64,000 nucleotides of DNA, from positions 132,206 through 196,205 of the forward strand of contig NW_004443506.1 of NCBI RefSeq assembly GCF_000330505.1, written 5' to 3'. This DNA is from Entamoeba invadens IP1 (taxonomy: Eukaryota > Evosea > Mastigamoebida > Endamoebidae). This document shows positions 62,825 through 64,000 of the stretch, one piece after another (the first letter of the stretch is position 1; each line of letters starts with the position of its first letter). The notes below the pieces were generated by a model, which saw only the letters and a list, made by a program, of their open reading frames with translations, searched no databases and was not told where the DNA came from. Both the position numbers and the translations under genes were made by a program.

Positions 62825-64000
62825 TTAAAGTTCATCCTTCTCTTTCTGTATGTCATCATCTTTCTTCTCATTTTGACTGTCTTCATTTATAAAGTCACTC
62901 CCTTTCTTCGATTCATCAATTCCATTCACATTCCAGTCTTCATCGATGTTGATGTTCTGTGTATTATTGTCCTCTTGCATTTTCTTAATTAAGTCTTCTA
63001 TGATTTTATTTGCTTCTTCACTCTCTTCACTATTTTCTTCCAAATCAAAATCTTCCAAATCTGCGTTTGCAAGCCCTAAATTCTTCATCATTTCGTCAAA
63101 CTCTCCTTTATAATCTTCGGTGATTGTATCTTCACCAACTACTTCAACATGTCCACTGTCTGTTATTCCGTCACACAACTCACTCATTTTGGAAGATAAC
63201 GCGTCTTGTGTGATTAATTTTCCTTCGTTGATTATGACGTTTTGTTTTTTATTATCTTTTGTAGAAAAAATTAGAGCAAAAGGGACTTCGTCGATTTCAT
63301 AACTTTCGGGTAATTCATCGGTGTTCAAATCTAAGAAATAGATCTTTACGTTTTGTAATCGTTTTATTAACGGCTCCACAACTCGCTTTTTGTATGCCCG
63401 CAACGTGGCAGCCACTACAATCATACACTTCTCTTCGTTTTTTATTTTCTCTAATTCATTCGAACTGATTTCATTACTCTCAACAATTTCGTTTTGGTTT
63501 CGACTTTTTAAATAAGCAGGCACTTTTCCTTCTAAAACATTTTCAATGAAATTTGTGATTCCACTTTTTTCCAAAGTCCCATTATATGGGTATGCCGTTC
63601 TTTGATTTTTGTGTAAAAGTGCGATTGCTGGTGCCTCCTTCAGTCCAAATTTTTCCATCTGTTCGGGGAAGTTAAAAACGTCGAATTTAGTCGCGACCAA
63701 AACGTTTCTCTTTTCTATCGCAATCTCATATATTTCTTTTTCGAGATTGACATCACTCGTTTTGTTATAGAACATCCATAAGAGATATCTATTATTAATA
63801 TCACTAATATACTCTTGGTCAAAATTTGTGAAGATTGGAAAGATATTATTAAAAATAAATTCCTTCATTCCCTCACTTTTCATCTCAAATGTATGAGTAA
63901 AGTTATTCATCTTCTGTGTAATTTTCACAGTATAATTTCGTCCGTTATCTATCGAAAACGAAAATTCTTCTCCAACCGCCGAAACGAAAAATGTTTCTGA
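62825..64000 (-). CDS. PDI-like ER protein ending in KDEL, 5' end outside the window
   Basis: The frame is open to the right edge, so the N-terminus is missing. At least 391 codons are visible. The region LEKEIYEIAIEKRNVLVATKFDVFNFPEQMEKFGLKEAPAIALL plus YNGTLEKSGITNFIENVLEGKVPAYLKS is a thioredoxin-fold, PDI b-type domain with no CxxC. A second thioredoxin-like fold covers CMIVVAATLRAYKKRVVEPLIKRLQNVKIYFLDLN. The C-terminal third is acidic and disordered, and the last residues KEKDEL give the ER-retention signal. A chaperone or lectin-like role in the ER lumen is likely. A redox-active a-domain could lie upstream, beyond position 64000. Confidence 0.8.
   Translation of the reverse strand, partial: SETFFVSAVGEEFSFSIDNGRNYTVKITQKMNNFTHTFEMKSEGMKEFIFNNIFPIFTNFDQEYISDINNRYLLWMFYNKTSDVNLEKEIYEIAIEKRNVLVATKFDVFNFPEQMEKFGLKEAPAIALLHKNQRTAYPYNGTLEKSGITNFIENVLEGKVPAYLKSRNQNEIVESNEISSNELEKIKNEEKCMIVVAATLRAYKKRVVEPLIKRLQNVKIYFLDLNTDELPESYEIDEVPFALIFSTKDNKKQNVIINEGKLITQDALSSKMSELCDGITDSGHVEVVGEDTITEDYKGEFDEMMKNLGLANADLEDFDLEENSEESEEANKIIEDLIKKMQEDNNTQNINIDEDWNVNGIDESKKGSDFINEDSQNEKKDDDIQKEKDEL

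Overview
The window looks like nuclear DNA of an Entamoeba species, most likely the reptile parasite E. invadens or a close relative. The reasons are very AT-rich spacers, compact genes with short 5' leaders, Entamoeba-type core promoters (GTATTTAAA-like boxes and GAAC motifs 25-60 bases before several ATGs), short introns (about 70-150 bases) that mostly start with GTTTGT and end in TAG, a BspA-like leucine-rich repeat gene with the Entamoeba N-terminal domain, a relic of an Entamoeba-type cysteine-rich surface protein, and an Entamoeba-style triosephosphate isomerase and MDR P-glycoprotein. Species assignment is inference.

Layout. Positions 1-13280 are an accessory, repeat-rich zone with almost no intact host gene. 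It holds a decayed gene at the left edge; a 1.3 kb element with terminal inverted repeats (890-2200) around a dead ORF; a 166-base Tc1/mariner-like MITE (2701-2866); a degenerate tandem repeat (about 3110-3360); a multiply frameshifted gene (3503-4850); a 2.1 kb element with perfect 45-base inverted repeats (5690-7783); a compact, virus-like gene cluster (7783-10411); and a one-base-frameshifted BspA-like gene (11059-11806). The right end of the virus-like cluster carries the same terminal motif as the 890-2200 element, so the two appear to belong to one family of mobile or viral DNA.

From 13284 to 29566 the host genome proper begins: a flavodoxin, a three-exon atypical Rho GTPase, a lipid-droplet hydrolase, a two-exon Maf pyrophosphatase, an Entamoeba-type protein of unknown function, a secreted or anchored surface protein, an arrestin-fold protein and an NXF/TAP-like mRNA export factor. 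After another transposon-like insertion (30288-31746) come an Aurora-like kinase (two exons), a cysteine-rich surface-protein relic, a helical protein, a four-exon MDR-type ABC transporter, MYG1, a two-exon membrane protein, triosephosphate isomerase, eIF5A, three unrecognised genes and prefoldin subunit 2.

The right end holds a roughly 336-base (AAT)n microsatellite, a GC-rich self-complementary island, a PAK-family pseudokinase (two exons), a compact PI kinase (two exons), a TLDc-domain protein, a tRNA-Gly(UCC), a single-unit ubiquitin gene, a lysine/glutamate-rich secreted protein and the 3' part of a PDI-like ER protein ending in KDEL.

Genes are on both strands with their own promoters; I see no operons. 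Functional themes are signalling (Rho, PAK-like, Aurora-like, PI kinase, arrestin), protein handling (prefoldin, ubiquitin, eIF5A, PDI-like) and surface or secreted proteins. For the multi-exon genes the proposed splice junctions keep the reading frame and restore conserved motifs, which supports them, but they were found by eye.
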